This document shows positions 6,145 through 6,300 of a stretch of DNA of 6,300 nt, piece by piece. The DNA lies in NCBI GenBank assembly GCA_021787505.1, contig JAJYLU010000116.1:1-6300 (forward strand), written 5' to 3'. Within the stretch, counting starts at the first letter, position 1; each line of letters begins with the position of its first letter. Below the pieces are notes generated by a model. It searched no databases and was not told the DNA's origin. It was given only the letters and a program-made list of their open reading frames with translations. Origin of the DNA: Nitrospirota bacterium. GTDB taxonomy: Bacteria > Nitrospirota > Thermodesulfovibrionia > Thermodesulfovibrionales > UBA6898. A program made the translations under genes and the position numbers.

Positions 6145-6300
6145 ATGAGAGGATTTAATCGGTATTCGGTGCTATCTGTCGCAATTACCCTGGCGATGCT
6201 GTTTAGCGGCATACTTGCCGAGGCACACATGTATCACGTAAGGGACAGCGGTTCCATTATGCGGCACTTGCTGAAAGGGCTTGATCTGTCCGCTCAGCAA
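6145..6300 (+). CDS. Secreted Spy/CpxP-like periplasmic protein, 3' partial
   Basis: The frame is open from ATG 6145 to the window end (52 codons). Residues 1-26 form a classical signal peptide: a basic start (MRGFNR), a hydrophobic core (LSVAITLAMLFSGIL) and a likely cleavage after AEA. The mature part begins HMYHVRDSG and reaches LLKGLDLSAQQ; the L(T/S)xxQ pattern after a helical Leu-rich stretch is typical of the Spy/CpxP/ZraP family of small helical periplasmic chaperones and metal-stress proteins. The His-rich mature N-terminus (HMYH) could relate to metal binding, which is speculation. A good Shine-Dalgarno precedes it. It has its own AT-rich leader and is probably transcribed separately from the kinase gene. 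Only about a third of the protein is visible, so the family call is provisional. Confidence 0.72.
   Translation, partial: MRGFNRYSVLSVAITLAMLFSGILAEAHMYHVRDSGSIMRHLLKGLDLSAQQ

Overview
The window looks like a piece of a Gram-negative-type bacterial chromosome of moderately high GC, carrying core metabolic genes on the left and signal-transduction or envelope-stress genes on the right. All genes supported here are on the + strand. The order PIN/TRAM membrane protein, ispD, ispF is common in Desulfobacterota, Nitrospirota and related lineages. A hybrid kinase with several PAS domains and a Spy/CpxP-like secreted protein fit such a genome. The assignment to phylum is an inference from gene order and protein style; no marker gene in the window settles it.

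Left block (1-2136): the 3' part of a YacL-type membrane-anchored PIN/TRAM protein, whose start lies upstream of the window, is followed by ispD and ispF. The last two are the third and fifth enzymes of the non-mevalonate (MEP) isoprenoid pathway. ispD and ispF overlap by four bases (GTGA), so they are very probably translationally coupled. Middle (2190-2936): a 248-aa, very hydrophobic multi-pass membrane protein of the YciC/DUF975-like style, preceded by a strong Shine-Dalgarno. It is probably co-transcribed with ispDF but has no proven role.

Right block (2990-5872): one large hybrid sensor histidine kinase with six predicted membrane helices, three PAS domains, HisKA, HATPase and a C-terminal receiver. 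The third PAS carries an unusual Cys/His cluster. No DNA-binding response regulator is encoded next to it in this window. From 5873 to 6144 there is an AT-rich intergenic leader with a possible weak terminator, several short inverted and direct repeats and two candidate sigma70-like promoters. It leads into a new secreted-protein gene (6145 onwards, cut by the window end) whose signal peptide and LSAQQ motif suggest the Spy/CpxP/ZraP periplasmic family.

The main non-routine signals are: an exact 16-bp direct repeat that brackets the kinase gene (2926-2941 and 5963-5978), suggesting an insertion or duplication scar or a dispersed repeat; the repeat-rich regulatory leader of the Spy-like gene, including two near-identical 13-mers spaced 52 bp apart; and the Cys/His cluster in PAS3. 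I see no CRISPR, RNA gene, insertion sequence or clear new defence system. Most of the window is ordinary housekeeping and signalling DNA.
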